Source: Paenibacillus_AA sp045062745 (GTDB lineage Bacteria; Bacillota; Bacilli; Paenibacillales; NBRC-103111). Taken from it: a DNA stretch of 64,000 bases. Position 1 is the first letter of the stretch, and every line of letters begins with the position of its first letter. Both the position numbers and the translations under genes were made by a program. The notes under the pieces were generated by a model. The model was given only the letters and a program-made list of their open reading frames with translations. It did not search any database and was not told where the DNA came from. The stretch lies in the NCBI RefSeq assembly GCF_045062745.1, contig NZ_JBJGED010000012.1, positions 124,001 to 188,000 of the forward strand. Direction: 5' to 3'. Of the stretch, positions 17,018-25,445 are shown piece after piece.

Positions 17018-17120
17018 ATTCACTCAGGACATGTAATGTTGCGAGAGATTATTCCCTCGAGAAGTGAATGACGTAGGTCCTAGCGGATGAAATCCAACAA
17101 TTTTATTCCTAGGAAGGGGG
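17018..17120 (+). promoter_or_regulatory. Structured 5' leader of speD with alternative pairings (candidate switch)
   Basis: ATTCACT (17018-17024) pairs with AGTGAAT (17063-17069). AGGAC (17026-17030) pairs with GTCCT (17077-17081), crossing the first stem as an H-type pseudoknot. The same TCCTAG (17078-17083) can instead pair with CTAGGA (17109-17114), enclosing a GGAT/ATCC hairpin and covering the edge of the AGGAAGGGGG ribosome site. The two uses of TCCT exclude each other. The pairing is seen in sequence; a regulatory role is inferred. Confidence 0.35.
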
Positions 17121-17129
17121 AACCGAAAG

Positions 17130-17531
17130 ATGGAATACTCAACTTTCGGAAGACACGTTGCTGTTGATACTTGGGGAGCCGATTTTGACAAGCTGAACAA
17201 CGCAGAATGGCTGCAAGCCCAAATGGTGGAAGCTGCTGAGGTATGCGGAGCAACGGTACTGTCCGTCCAATCCAAGCAGTTCGAGCCGCAAGGCGCAACG
17301 GTTTTGGTATTGCTGTCGGAGAGTCACATCTCGATTCATACGTATCCTGAGAAAGGATTCGCAGCACTCGACTGCTACACTTGCGGGGAGACCGTAGATC
17401 CGCAAGCGGCAATTGATTATCTCGTATCCGTCTTGAAGCCTGAGAGAACGTATGCCAAGAAGCTGATCCGTGGCGTCGGCGAAATGACGGTGGAGACGCC
17501 GGCCATGCCGCAAGCCGTATTGGCGAAATAA
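17130..17531 (+). CDS. speD: S-adenosylmethionine decarboxylase proenzyme
   Basis: A 133-residue bacterial class SpeD, which makes decarboxylated SAM for aminopropylation to spermidine. The proenzyme self-cleaves at Glu64-Ser65 in LLSESHISIHTYPE to give the pyruvoyl cofactor on the new alpha chain. The conserved catalytic Cys is in the CYTCGE region (about 82-85). Size matches the family (about 125-130). An AGGAAGGGGG ribosome site ends 9 nt before the ATG. The gene is followed by a terminator, so it forms a single-gene unit. No speE is in the window. Confidence 0.95.
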   Translation: MEYSTFGRHVAVDTWGADFDKLNNAEWLQAQMVEAAEVCGATVLSVQSKQFEPQGATVLVLLSESHISIHTYPEKGFAALDCYTCGETVDPQAAIDYLVSVLKPERTYAKKLIRGVGEMTVETPAMPQAVLAK

Positions 17532-17576
17532 TGGCGAATGCAATGAAGCTGGATAGCTTTCTAAATATGTAATGTG

Positions 17577-17612
17577 AATGGCCATGGAGCGCAATCCATG
17601 GTCATTTGTTTT
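17577..17612 (+). terminator. Terminator after speD
   Basis: A 12-bp stem (aatggccatgga / tccatggtcatt, one G-T pair), loop gcgcaa, then TGTTTTG. Confidence 0.75.
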
Positions 17613-17684
17613 GAGTTCGTCCCATACACATACAAGGAAACCCCTGTACCGCTTTTTGGGGAGGTTTTGGGGAGGTAATGACGT

Positions 17685-18227
17685 ATGGGAAATCAAGCCA
17701 AGCGATTGATGAGGAGAGGGGTCGTCTGGCTCGTCGTGGCGGTCCTGATCGTCTGGCCGGCGTATCGGATTCTGCACAGCCTGGGGAGCGGGGACAAGAG
17801 GTACGACTCGACCAAGCTGCTGTACCAGGTCGCACAGTTCCAGATGGAGCTGTTGTCCAGCGCGCTGTCCGAGTCGGGCAAGATCAAGGAGACGGAAGAG
17901 TTGAACGAGCTGCGGCTGATCGTCTATTCCGCGAACTACACCCATGAGCGGCTCGTGCTCGCGATGGGCGAATCGAAGCTGACCGCGCTGCGGTCGCTCC
18001 CGGAGCTGCTGCAGCTGCTGCTGCGCTACCAGATCGGCGGAGAACGGCCGCTGAAGCCGGACGAGACCGACACATTGAACCGGGCGGCCGGCCTGTTCAA
18101 GCCCATCTTCGAGAGCTACGGCAAGCTGCTGACGTCCGGGGGCGAAGTGGTCGGATCGGCCGACGACAAGCTGCACAAAGCCGACGAGGAATTGTACGCG
18201 ATGCTGCACAAGAAGCTCCTTCCATAA
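17685..18227 (+). CDS. Hypothetical membrane-anchored protein
   Basis: A 180-residue protein with a basic N-terminus (KRLMRR), one transmembrane helix (about 12-31, VVWLVVAVLIVWPAYRIL) and a mostly helical outer domain. It has no Cys, no lipobox and no recognised motif. The topology suggests an extracytoplasmic domain tethered to the membrane. GGGGAGGTAATG gives a strong ribosome site 7-8 nt before the ATG. It lies between speD and hemA and is separated from hemA by a promoter. Function unknown. Confidence 0.75.
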   Translation: MGNQAKRLMRRGVVWLVVAVLIVWPAYRILHSLGSGDKRYDSTKLLYQVAQFQMELLSSALSESGKIKETEELNELRLIVYSANYTHERLVLAMGESKLTALRSLPELLQLLLRYQIGGERPLKPDETDTLNRAAGLFKPIFESYGKLLTSGGEVVGSADDKLHKADEELYAMLHKKLLP

Positions 18228-18331
18228 AAGGGCTCCGGTATAGGCGTTTCCATGAACGAACATACTAGTGGGAGCGGCCGGACCGTCATAATTTCTTCAT
18301 ACTTTGCCGGGACGCTCTTGTCGAACTATGG

Positions 18332-18340
18332 TATAATAGA
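18332..18340 (+). promoter_or_regulatory. Extended -10 promoter candidate for hemA
   Basis: TGGTATAAT (TGnTATAAT) lies about 70 nt before hemA. No good -35 hexamer is seen, as is common for extended -10 promoters. The position is accurate to a few bases. Confidence 0.45.
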
Positions 18341-18404
18341 CCCGGACAAACCCGTAAATTGATTTCAACAAAGACACTTTTCACATAAAGGCAGGTGATT
18401 ATCG

Positions 18405-19823
18405 ATGCACATGATAGTCGTCGGATTGAATTATCGGACCGCCCCCGTAGAAATCCGGGAGAAATTCACATTCGCGGAATCCGAGCTGGCCGGCGCCTTG
18501 CAGCAGCTCAAGGACACGAAGAGCATCCTTGAGTGTGTCATCGTGAGCACTTGCAACCGTACGGAGATTTATGCCGTCGTCGACCGGCTGTATATGTGCG
18601 GGTATTACATTCGCAGCTTCCTCGAGAAGTGGTTCGACATTCCTCGGGAATACATGAAGGATTATTTGTACATGTACGAAGACCGTCCGGTGATCGAGCA
18701 CTTGTTCAAGGTGACGTGCGGGCTGGACTCGATGGTGATCGGGGAAACGCAAATTCTCGGTCAAGTGCGGGACGCCTTCCTGAAGGCGCAGCAAGAGCAC
18801 GCGACCGGGACCTTGTTCAACATGCTGTTCAAGCAAGCGGTGACGCTGGCGAAACGGGCGCATTCGGAGACGGCGATCGGCGAGAACCCGGTCTCGGTCA
18901 GCTATGCGGCGGTGGAGCTCGGCAAGCGGATCTTCGGCCAATTCAAGAAGAAGACGGTCATGATCATCGGCGCGGGCAAGATGAGCGAGCTGACGCTCAA
19001 GCATCTCGCCGGCCAGGGCGCGGACCGGGTGCTCGTCGTGAACCGGACGGCGGCGAAGGCGGAGGAGCTGGCACGCAAGATGAACGGCACCGCCGTCCCG
19101 CTGGAACGGATGGTGGAGGAGCTTCGCCATGTGGACGTCGTGATCAGCTCGACCGGCGCCTCGGACTACGTGCTGCACGAGGCGGACATCCGCCGGGTGA
19201 TGCAGGCCCGGAAATCGCGCCCGCTGTTCATGATCGACATCGCGGTGCCGCGCGACCTGGATCCGCACATCGCGAACGTCCCGAACGTGTACCTGTACGA
19301 TATCGACGACCTGGAGCTGATCGTGGAGACGAATGTGAGCGAACGAAGGAAAGAAGCGGTGAAGATCGAGGCGATGGTCGTGGAGGAAATCGCGGCGTTC
19401 GAACGGTGGTTCAAGCTGTTGGGCGTAGGTCCGGTCATTCAGGCGCTGCAGGAGAAGGCCAGCGCGATCCATGAGGAAACGATGGACAACCTGCTGCTCA
19501 AGCTGACCGACTTGGACGAGCGCGAAGTGAAGCTGATTCGCAAGCTGACCAAGAGCATGCTGAACCAGATGATGCGCGATCCGATTCTCCGGATCAAGGA
19601 GATGGCCGGCGAGCGCGGCGGCGATCAGGCGCTCGCGATGTTCACGGAGCTGTTCGCCTTGGAGTCGGAAGTCAAGGAAGCGGCGGCCAAGCAAGCCGTA
19701 CCGCTCGCCCGGAAGCAGGCGCAGCCCATCCGGGAGGACGGCGTGTTCGCCGCCGGAGCGAAGCCGCAGGAACGGGCGCCGATCTTGACCCTCGCCGCGG
19801 GCGAAATGCTTGCCGGTTCCTGA
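18405..19823 (+). CDS. hemA: Glutamyl-tRNA reductase
   Basis: A 472-residue enzyme reducing Glu-tRNA to glutamate-1-semialdehyde, the first committed step of the C5 tetrapyrrole pathway. The catalytic Cys50 lies in VSTCNRTEIY. The NADPH-binding Rossmann motif GAGKMSEL is near 190, and the C-terminal dimerisation helix covers about 310-420. The last 40 or so residues (RKQAQPIRED onward) are low-complexity and extend slightly past the B. subtilis length. AGGTGA precedes the ATG. It heads the haem cluster, followed by hemX 30 nt downstream. Confidence 0.97.
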   Translation: MHMIVVGLNYRTAPVEIREKFTFAESELAGALQQLKDTKSILECVIVSTCNRTEIYAVVDRLYMCGYYIRSFLEKWFDIPREYMKDYLYMYEDRPVIEHLFKVTCGLDSMVIGETQILGQVRDAFLKAQQEHATGTLFNMLFKQAVTLAKRAHSETAIGENPVSVSYAAVELGKRIFGQFKKKTVMIIGAGKMSELTLKHLAGQGADRVLVVNRTAAKAEELARKMNGTAVPLERMVEELRHVDVVISSTGASDYVLHEADIRRVMQARKSRPLFMIDIAVPRDLDPHIANVPNVYLYDIDDLELIVETNVSERRKEAVKIEAMVVEEIAAFERWFKLLGVGPVIQALQEKASAIHEETMDNLLLKLTDLDEREVKLIRKLTKSMLNQMMRDPILRIKEMAGERGGDQALAMFTELFALESEVKEAAAKQAVPLARKQAQPIREDGVFAAGAKPQERAPILTLAAGEMLAGS

Positions 19824-19853
19824 CGGGCCGGCTGGGGAAGCAGGTAGCTGGCG

Positions 19854-20681
19854 ATGATAACAACCTGGTTGTACGATGCGATTGTTTACTTATATGCCCT
19901 GAGCCTGTTGTTTTACTTCTCCGCCGCGGTCGGACGCCGACGGAGTGCAAAGCGTATGGGTGCAGGGCTGCTTGCTTTTGTGTGGCTCATGCAAACCGTC
20001 TATCTCGGCTATCGGATGTATGTGCTGCAGTATGTGCCCGTCTTAACGCTGTTCGAGAGTCTATTTCTAGTCGTCTGGTTGCTAGTCTCCGTCTCGCTAG
20101 TGATGAGCTGGTGGCTGCGGCTCGACATGATCGTCTTTCTCGTCAATGTGGCCGGGTTCGCCATTCTGGCCGTCAACCTGTTCAGCGATCCGGCCATCTC
20201 GGCGGGCAGCAAGCAATGGGAGGCGCAGGACCACCTGCTGTTCATTCACATTACGCTCGCGATGAGCAGCTATGTGGCGTTTTTGTTCAGCGCCATCTTC
20301 TCGCTCACCTACTTGTACATGCATCGGCAGCTGAAAGAGAAGACGTGGTCGAAGCTGATGACCCGCTTCCCGAGCCTGGACGCGATCGAGGACTACACGT
20401 ACCGGTCGGTGCTCATCGGTACGCCGCTGCTCATCCTGTCGCTCGTGCTGGGCATGGTGAAGATCGGTCTCCAGGGCAACAATCATTTGCTGCTCGATCC
20501 CAAAGTGTTCAGCACGTTCGTCATTATGCTCGCCTACGTGTCATATCTCGTGCAGCGGGCGACGGGCAATTACCCGGGCTTCAAGCTGGCGCGCTGGAAT
20601 TTGGCCGCCTTTGCGCTCGTCGTGCTGAATTATGTAGGCCTCAATTTTATGTCGCGTTTCCATCAATGGATCTGGATGTGA
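19854..20681 (+). CDS. hemX: HemX, CcsA-like membrane protein
   Basis: A 275-residue integral membrane protein with about eight hydrophobic segments, related to the CcsA/CcmC cytochrome c assembly family. It shows the typical His-bearing regions (WEAQDHLLFIHITLAMSSY, about 120-140). In B. subtilis HemX modulates GluTR (HemA) abundance, and its gene also follows hemA directly. The position here supports the same role, which is known for the family but not shown by this sequence. It ends 6 nt before the siroheme gene, so the genes form one operon. Confidence 0.9.
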   Translation: MITTWLYDAIVYLYALSLLFYFSAAVGRRRSAKRMGAGLLAFVWLMQTVYLGYRMYVLQYVPVLTLFESLFLVVWLLVSVSLVMSWWLRLDMIVFLVNVAGFAILAVNLFSDPAISAGSKQWEAQDHLLFIHITLAMSSYVAFLFSAIFSLTYLYMHRQLKEKTWSKLMTRFPSLDAIEDYTYRSVLIGTPLLILSLVLGMVKIGLQGNNHLLLDPKVFSTFVIMLAYVSYLVQRATGNYPGFKLARWNLAAFALVVLNYVGLNFMSRFHQWIWM

Positions 20682-20687
20682 CCTAGC

Positions 20688-21335
20688 ATGAGCGATTATC
20701 CCGCGCTGCCGATGCAAGTGCGGCTCGCCGGCCGGCCGTGCCTCGTCGTAGGCGGCGGCCGGGTGGCGGAGCGCAAAATCGCCGTCCTGCTGGAAGCCGG
20801 GGCGGCCGTGCACGTCGTGAGCCCGGACGTGTCGGACCGGGTGCAGGCTTGGATCGACGCCGGAGCGGTGACGGCGTCGCGGCGCGCCTACGCGACTGAG
20901 GACGGCGAAGGCGCGTTCCTCCTCGTGGCCGCCACCGATCAGGCGGCCGTCAATGCGCGCGTAGCCGCCGACGGGGCGGCGCGCGGCCAGCTCGTCAATG
21001 CGGCGGCGTCGCCGGAGCTCGGCTCCGTGACGCTGCCGGCGGTGCTGCGGCGCGGGCGGCTCGTCGTGGCGGTGTCCACGACGGGCGCGAGCCCCGCCGC
21101 CGCCGCGGCGATCCGCGACCGGATCGCCGCGCTGCTCGGCGACGAAGCGGAGCGGCTGCTCGAGTTCCTCGAGCGGTTCCGCCGGGAGGCGCTGGCTCGC
21201 GTGCCGGATGCGGCGCGTCGCCGGGAGCTGCTGCGGGACGCGATGCGCGGTGATGTGTTCGCCCGGCTCGCGGCGGAAGGCTGGGACGCGTACGAGCGGG
21301 ACATGCTCGCGCGGCTGGAGGCGGCTGCGAAGTAA
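20688..21335 (+). CDS. SirC/Met8-like precorrin-2 dehydrogenase (altered catalytic site)
   Basis: A 215-residue homologue of the CysG N-terminal/SirC family that oxidises precorrin-2 to sirohydrochlorin (and in some members inserts iron). The NAD-binding GGGRVAERK (about 22-30) and the STTGASP segment near 130 are clear. The family's catalytic Asp (Asp104 of E. coli CysG, in NVVDAP) aligns with Ala in NAAASPEL here (about residue 105). The protein is unusually Ala/Arg-rich and its DNA very GC-rich. It sits between hemX and hemC next to a cobA domain, which supports a siroheme role. Activity is uncertain. Confidence 0.85.
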   Translation: MSDYPALPMQVRLAGRPCLVVGGGRVAERKIAVLLEAGAAVHVVSPDVSDRVQAWIDAGAVTASRRAYATEDGEGAFLLVAATDQAAVNARVAADGAARGQLVNAAASPELGSVTLPAVLRRGRLVVAVSTTGASPAAAAAIRDRIAALLGDEAERLLEFLERFRREALARVPDAARRRELLRDAMRGDVFARLAAEGWDAYERDMLARLEAAAK

Positions 21336-21401
21336 TCGTTACGGCGTCTGGCGACTGTTGAAGATAGATGAATGGTGTTACAGGTAAAAAGGGGGATCGT
21401 C

Positions 21402-22361
21402 ATGCGGACCATTATAGTAGGATCGCGGCAGAGCGCCTTGGCGCTGACGCAGACCGGACAAGTGATCGACCAGCTCCGCCAGGCGGCCGAGCGCTACGGC
21501 GTCGCCTGCGAGTTCGAGATCCGGAAGATCGTGACCAAAGGGGACCGGATCTTGGACGTGACGCTGTCCAAGGTAGGCGGCAAAGGGCTGTTCGTGAAGG
21601 AGATCGAGCAAGCGCTCCTGGACGGGGAGATCGACATGGCCGTCCACAGCATGAAGGACATGCCGTGGGAGCGGCAGGCGGGTCTCGTCATCGGCGCGAC
21701 GCCGGAGCGCGTCGACCCGCGCGACTGCCTCGTCACCCGCGGCGGCGTGCCGCTCGCGGAGCTGCCGCAAGGCGCGAAGCTCGGCACAAGCAGCCTGCGC
21801 CGGGCGGCGCAGCTGAAGGCGTACCGCCCGGACCTCGTCATCGAGTCGATCCGCGGAAACATCGACTCGCGCATCCGTAAGCTCGAGACGGAAGGCTTCG
21901 ATGCGATTATGCTGGCCGCGGCGGGCTTGCACCGGATGGGCTGGGCCGACCGCATCCACGACTACGTGCCGACGGACGTCTGCGTCCCGGCCGTCGCCCA
22001 GGGGGCCCTCGGCATCGAATGCCGCGAGGGCGACGCATTCATGGTCGATCTGCTGAGCAAGATCGACCACGCGCCTACGGCGCTCGCCGTGCGGGCCGAG
22101 CGCCGGTTCTTGGGGCGCCTGAACGGGGGATGCCAGATCCCCCTGGGCGCCTACGCCGTCGTGCGGGAGCCGGAGGGCGGCCGCACGGGAGCTGGCGGGT
22201 CACCGACATTGGAGGTGACTGGCATCGTCGGCGCGCCCGACGGGAGCGCGCTGCTGAAAGAGATCGTGCGCGGCACCGATCCCGACGCGTTGGGCGACGA
22301 GCTGGCGGACAAGCTGCTCGCGATGGGCGCGGATCGCATACTGGCCGAACTGAGAGGATGA
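21402..22361 (+). CDS. hemC: Porphobilinogen deaminase (hydroxymethylbilane synthase)
   Basis: A 319-residue enzyme polymerising four porphobilinogens into hydroxymethylbilane. N-terminal RTIIVGSRQSALALTQT, the DGEIDMAVHSMKDMP active-site segment (catalytic Asp about 82) and the dipyrromethane-binding Cys in LNGGCQIPLGAY (about 241) are all present. The ATG at 21402 is chosen because AGGGGG lies 7 nt upstream. An in-frame ATG at 21372 lacks a ribosome site. The stop lies 9 nt before the cobA-hemD gene. Confidence 0.96.
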   Translation: MRTIIVGSRQSALALTQTGQVIDQLRQAAERYGVACEFEIRKIVTKGDRILDVTLSKVGGKGLFVKEIEQALLDGEIDMAVHSMKDMPWERQAGLVIGATPERVDPRDCLVTRGGVPLAELPQGAKLGTSSLRRAAQLKAYRPDLVIESIRGNIDSRIRKLETEGFDAIMLAAAGLHRMGWADRIHDYVPTDVCVPAVAQGALGIECREGDAFMVDLLSKIDHAPTALAVRAERRFLGRLNGGCQIPLGAYAVVREPEGGRTGAGGSPTLEVTGIVGAPDGSALLKEIVRGTDPDALGDELADKLLAMGADRILAELRG

Positions 22362-22370
22362 GCGAACGGC

Positions 22371-23900
22371 ATGCCTAGGGGAAAAGTATATTTGATCGGA
22401 GCCGGTCCCGGCGATCCGAAGCTGATTACGATTAAAGGCAAGGAAGCGATCGAACGGGCGGACACGATCGTATACGACAGGCTGGCCAATCCTCGCCTGC
22501 TCCGGCATATGAAGCCGGGGGCTGAGCGCATCTTCGTCGGGAAGCTGCCCGACAAGCATATTCTGAAACAAGGGGAAATCAATCAGCTGCTCGTCGATCT
22601 GGCGCTGCAGGGCAAAGTGGTAGCGCGCCTGAAGGGGGGCGACCCCAGCGTCTTCGGCCGGGTCGGGGAGGAGGCGGAGCTGCTCGCCGAGCATGAGATC
22701 CCTTACGAGATCATCCCGGGCATTACATCGGCGATCGCGGTGCCGGTCTATGCGGGCATTCCGATTACGCACCGCGATTACACTTCTTCGTTCGCCGTCG
22801 TCACGGGTCATGAATATCCGAACAAAACGTACTCGAACGTGCATTGGGATCACCTCGCGGTGGGAGTCGGGACACTCGTGTTCCTTATGGGGGTGGCCAA
22901 TATCGAAGCGATCACCGAGCGGCTCATACGGCATGGCCGGTCTCCGGAGACGCCAGCGGCTGTCGTTCGCATGGGCACATGGATGGAGCAGACGACGCTC
23001 GTCGGCACCGTCGAGACGATTGCGAAGCAAGTCCGGGAGGCGGATCTGCAGTCGCCCGCGATCATCATCGTGGGCGAAGTCGTCCGTATGCGCGAGAAGC
23101 TCGCCTGGTTCGAGAAGCGGCCGCTCTTCGGCCGGCGCATTCTCGTCACCCGCGCCCGCGAGCAGGCGAGCGAGCTCGTGCTCGGCATCGAGGAACTGGG
23201 CGGGGAAGCCGTCGAGTTCCCGGTCATCCGCTGCCAGACGCCGACTCAGCCCGAGGCCGTGCACGCGCTGGACGAAGCGTTAAGCCGATTGCCGGAGTAT
23301 GATTGGCTGCTGTTCACAAGCGTCAACGGGGTCGAGTACTTCTTCCGCCGGCTGATCGAGACGGGCCGCGACATTCGCAGCTTCCATCAAGCGCAGATCG
23401 CCGCCGTAGGCCCGAAAACCGCGGATGCGCTGCGCATCCGCGGTTTGACAACCATGGCCCTGCCGGCAGAATTCCAGCAGGAAGGGCTGCTGGACGCCCT
23501 GGCTCCGCACGTGCGGCCGGGACAGCGCGTACTGATCCCTGCGGGCGACCTGGCCCGCGACGTACTGCCGACGCGGTTGCGGGAGTGGGGGCTGGGCGTG
23601 ACGACGGTCGTCGCCTACGAGAACGTGCTCTCGACGGAGAACGGCGAGGAAGCGTTGGACCTGCTGCGGGGAGATGCCATCCAGGCGGTGACGTTCACCA
23701 GTTCGTCTACGGTGACGAATCTGCTCGAGGCTCTGCGCCGGCTCGGCGAGGAACGGCCGGAGCTGCTGCTGGCTCGGACCGCGATCTATTGCATCGGCCC
23801 GCTCACCGCGAAGACGGCCGAAGCCGCCGGACTGAAGGTGCATCGGGTCGCCGAACAGGCGACGGTACAATCGCTGCTGGAAGCCATTTTACACGATTAA
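22371..23900 (+). CDS. cobA-hemD: Fused uroporphyrinogen-III C-methyltransferase / uroporphyrinogen-III synthase
   Basis: A 509-residue bifunctional protein. Residues about 1-245 are a SUMT/CobA domain (VYLIGAGPGDP SAM loop, LKGGDPSVFGR, the GITSAIAVPVYAGIPITHR block). It methylates uroporphyrinogen-III to precorrin-2, feeding siroheme. Residues about 250-509 are HemD (RRILVTRAREQA, FTSVNGVEYF, VTFTSSSTVTNL), which closes and isomerises hydroxymethylbilane. The fusion places the enzyme that makes uroporphyrinogen-III beside the one that diverts it. Such fusions are known in Paenibacillus, Clostridia and others. It is part of the hemA-hemB operon. Confidence 0.95.
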   Translation: MPRGKVYLIGAGPGDPKLITIKGKEAIERADTIVYDRLANPRLLRHMKPGAERIFVGKLPDKHILKQGEINQLLVDLALQGKVVARLKGGDPSVFGRVGEEAELLAEHEIPYEIIPGITSAIAVPVYAGIPITHRDYTSSFAVVTGHEYPNKTYSNVHWDHLAVGVGTLVFLMGVANIEAITERLIRHGRSPETPAAVVRMGTWMEQTTLVGTVETIAKQVREADLQSPAIIIVGEVVRMREKLAWFEKRPLFGRRILVTRAREQASELVLGIEELGGEAVEFPVIRCQTPTQPEAVHALDEALSRLPEYDWLLFTSVNGVEYFFRRLIETGRDIRSFHQAQIAAVGPKTADALRIRGLTTMALPAEFQQEGLLDALAPHVRPGQRVLIPAGDLARDVLPTRLREWGLGVTTVVAYENVLSTENGEEALDLLRGDAIQAVTFTSSSTVTNLLEALRRLGEERPELLLARTAIYCIGPLTAKTAEAAGLKVHRVAEQATVQSLLEAILHD

Positions 23901-23968
23901 TTAGCACTCTTCCAAAATACTTCTAATATCTGACATACAATCAATTAACTCAAACGGGAGGGACTATC

Positions 23969-24961
23969 ATGAGCTTTCCAATCGTGCGCAACCGCAGGCT
24001 GCGGGGAACCGCGGCGCTGCGCAATCTCGTCCGGGAGACGCAGTTGACCGTGCATGATTTCATCTATCCGTTGTTCGTGACCGAAGGAACCGGGGTTCGC
24101 GAGCAGATCGGGTCCATGCCGGGCGTCTTCCATCTCTCGATGGATCAGTTGGAAGCCGAGATTCGGGAAGTGCAAGCCCTCGGCATTCAAGCGATTCTGC
24201 TGTTCGGCGTACCGGACCACAAGGATGACTTGGGGTCAGAAGCCTACGGCAACCACTCGATCGTGCAGAGAGCGACCCGCGCCATCAAAGAGTGGGCGCC
24301 CGAGCTGCTCGTCGTGGCCGATACTTGCCTGTGCCAATACACGAGCCACGGCCACTGCGGCGTCATCAAGCACGATGAACGCTCGAACCGTACGGAAGTC
24401 GACAACGATTTGTCGCTCGAGCTGCTGGTCCAAACCGCGGTCTCTCAGGCGGAGGCAGGCGCCGACATCATCGCGCCGTCGAACATGATGGACGGATACG
24501 TGCAAGCGATTCGCGCAGGCTTGGACGAAGCCGGGTTCTCGCACGTGCCGATCATGGCTTACTCGGTCAAGTACGCCTCGGCGTTCTACGGTCCGTTCCG
24601 GGACGCCGCGCATTCCGCGCCGCAGTTCGGCGACCGCAAAACGTATCAGATGGATCCGGCCAACGGACGGGAGGCGCTGCGCGAAGCGGAGTCGGACGTG
24701 CGGGAGGGAGCCGATCTGCTTATGGTGAAGCCGGCGCTGGCCTACATGGACATCATTCGGCAGCTGAAGGATCAGTTCGACTTGCCGGTCGTGGCGTACA
24801 ACGTAAGCGCCGAATATTCGATGGTGAAGGCGGCGGCGGAGCGGGGCTGGATCAATGAGCAAGCGATCGTGCTGGAAACGTTGACCGGACTCAAGCGTGC
24901 GGGCGCGGACATCATCATCACGTATCATGCGAAGGATGCGGCTCGTTGGTTGGCGCAATAA
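23969..24961 (+). CDS. hemB: Delta-aminolevulinic acid dehydratase (porphobilinogen synthase)
   Basis: A 330-residue enzyme condensing two ALA molecules. Zinc-type ligands are visible in the DTCLCQYTSHGHCG segment (about 119-132). The two active-site lysines lie in YSVKYAS (about 196) and LLMVKPAL (about 252). GGGAGGG precedes the ATG. It is the last gene of the first haem operon, followed by a terminator. Confidence 0.97.
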   Translation: MSFPIVRNRRLRGTAALRNLVRETQLTVHDFIYPLFVTEGTGVREQIGSMPGVFHLSMDQLEAEIREVQALGIQAILLFGVPDHKDDLGSEAYGNHSIVQRATRAIKEWAPELLVVADTCLCQYTSHGHCGVIKHDERSNRTEVDNDLSLELLVQTAVSQAEAGADIIAPSNMMDGYVQAIRAGLDEAGFSHVPIMAYSVKYASAFYGPFRDAAHSAPQFGDRKTYQMDPANGREALREAESDVREGADLLMVKPALAYMDIIRQLKDQFDLPVVAYNVSAEYSMVKAAAERGWINEQAIVLETLTGLKRAGADIIITYHAKDAARWLAQ

Positions 24962-24978
24962 ACGCTCGGGCACAATAA

Positions 24979-25026
24979 AAGACGCGGCCAGGACCTCGTA
25001 TGGGGTCTTCGCAGCGTCCTTTTTTG
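24979..25026 (+). terminator. Terminator after hemB
   Basis: Nested inverted repeats (gacgc 24981-24985 with gcgtc 25014-25018, inner gacc/ggtc) followed by a run of six to seven T. Confidence 0.75.
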
Positions 25027-25043
25027 CATATAAGGGTAGGAGT

Positions 25044-25208
25044 TCATTTCGCTACGAACCAACCGATCACCGCCATCACCAAGACCGCGCTGAAAAACAT
25101 ATAGCTGAACAGCCGAACCGGCTTCGGCAGCAGGGTGGGGGGCTGAGGGGGTATGGCCTCCCGATCGATCGATTCGTCTTCATCCTGCTTTTGATTGGCC
25201 ACTGGCAT
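25044..25208 (-). CDS. Small tail-anchored membrane protein
   Basis: About 52-54 residues: a charged, Gln/Asp-rich N-terminus, a Pro-rich stretch (PPQPPTLLPKP) and one C-terminal transmembrane helix (LFSYMFFSAVLVMAVIGWF). GGGAGG lies 9 nt before a GTG at 25202 and only 3-4 nt before the ATG at 25208; the longer frame to 25226 includes the ribosome site itself. It is convergent to hemB, sharing the terminator region. No recognised family; it resembles small membrane proteins common in sporulating bacilli. Confidence 0.55.
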   Translation of the reverse strand: MPVANQKQDEDESIDREAIPPQPPTLLPKPVRLFSYMFFSAVLVMAVIGWFVAK

Positions 25209-25445
25209 CACCCTCCCACATTTCATGTATGCGCTTTCTTACTGATTATACGTTACAACTTGCTCTAAAGTTGCATCAATTACAAAATTTACCGATCGCC
25301 TGACACGAGACGTCACATTGTCATCATTTTGTCGGATGTTGTCCGTCCGCGTCGGTTGTTACCCTGGTAGATTTCGGGCATAATGAGATGAAAAGGCGTC
25401 CGAACCGTACGGACCCGCATTGGAACAAGGAAAGAGGAGAACGAC

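Larger units (their letters stand above)
16791..17129. other. speD upstream region with promoter and structured leader
   Basis: 339 bases without a gene. It contains a promoter candidate (16958-16986) and a leader rich in complementary segments (17018-17114), both listed separately. The first 150 bases show only short imperfect hairpins. Confidence 0.6.

Noticed and set aside
23901..23909. TTAGCACTC resembling half a CIRCE element before hemB
   Set aside because: No inverted half GAGTGCTAA follows at the 9-nt distance needed for HrcA binding.
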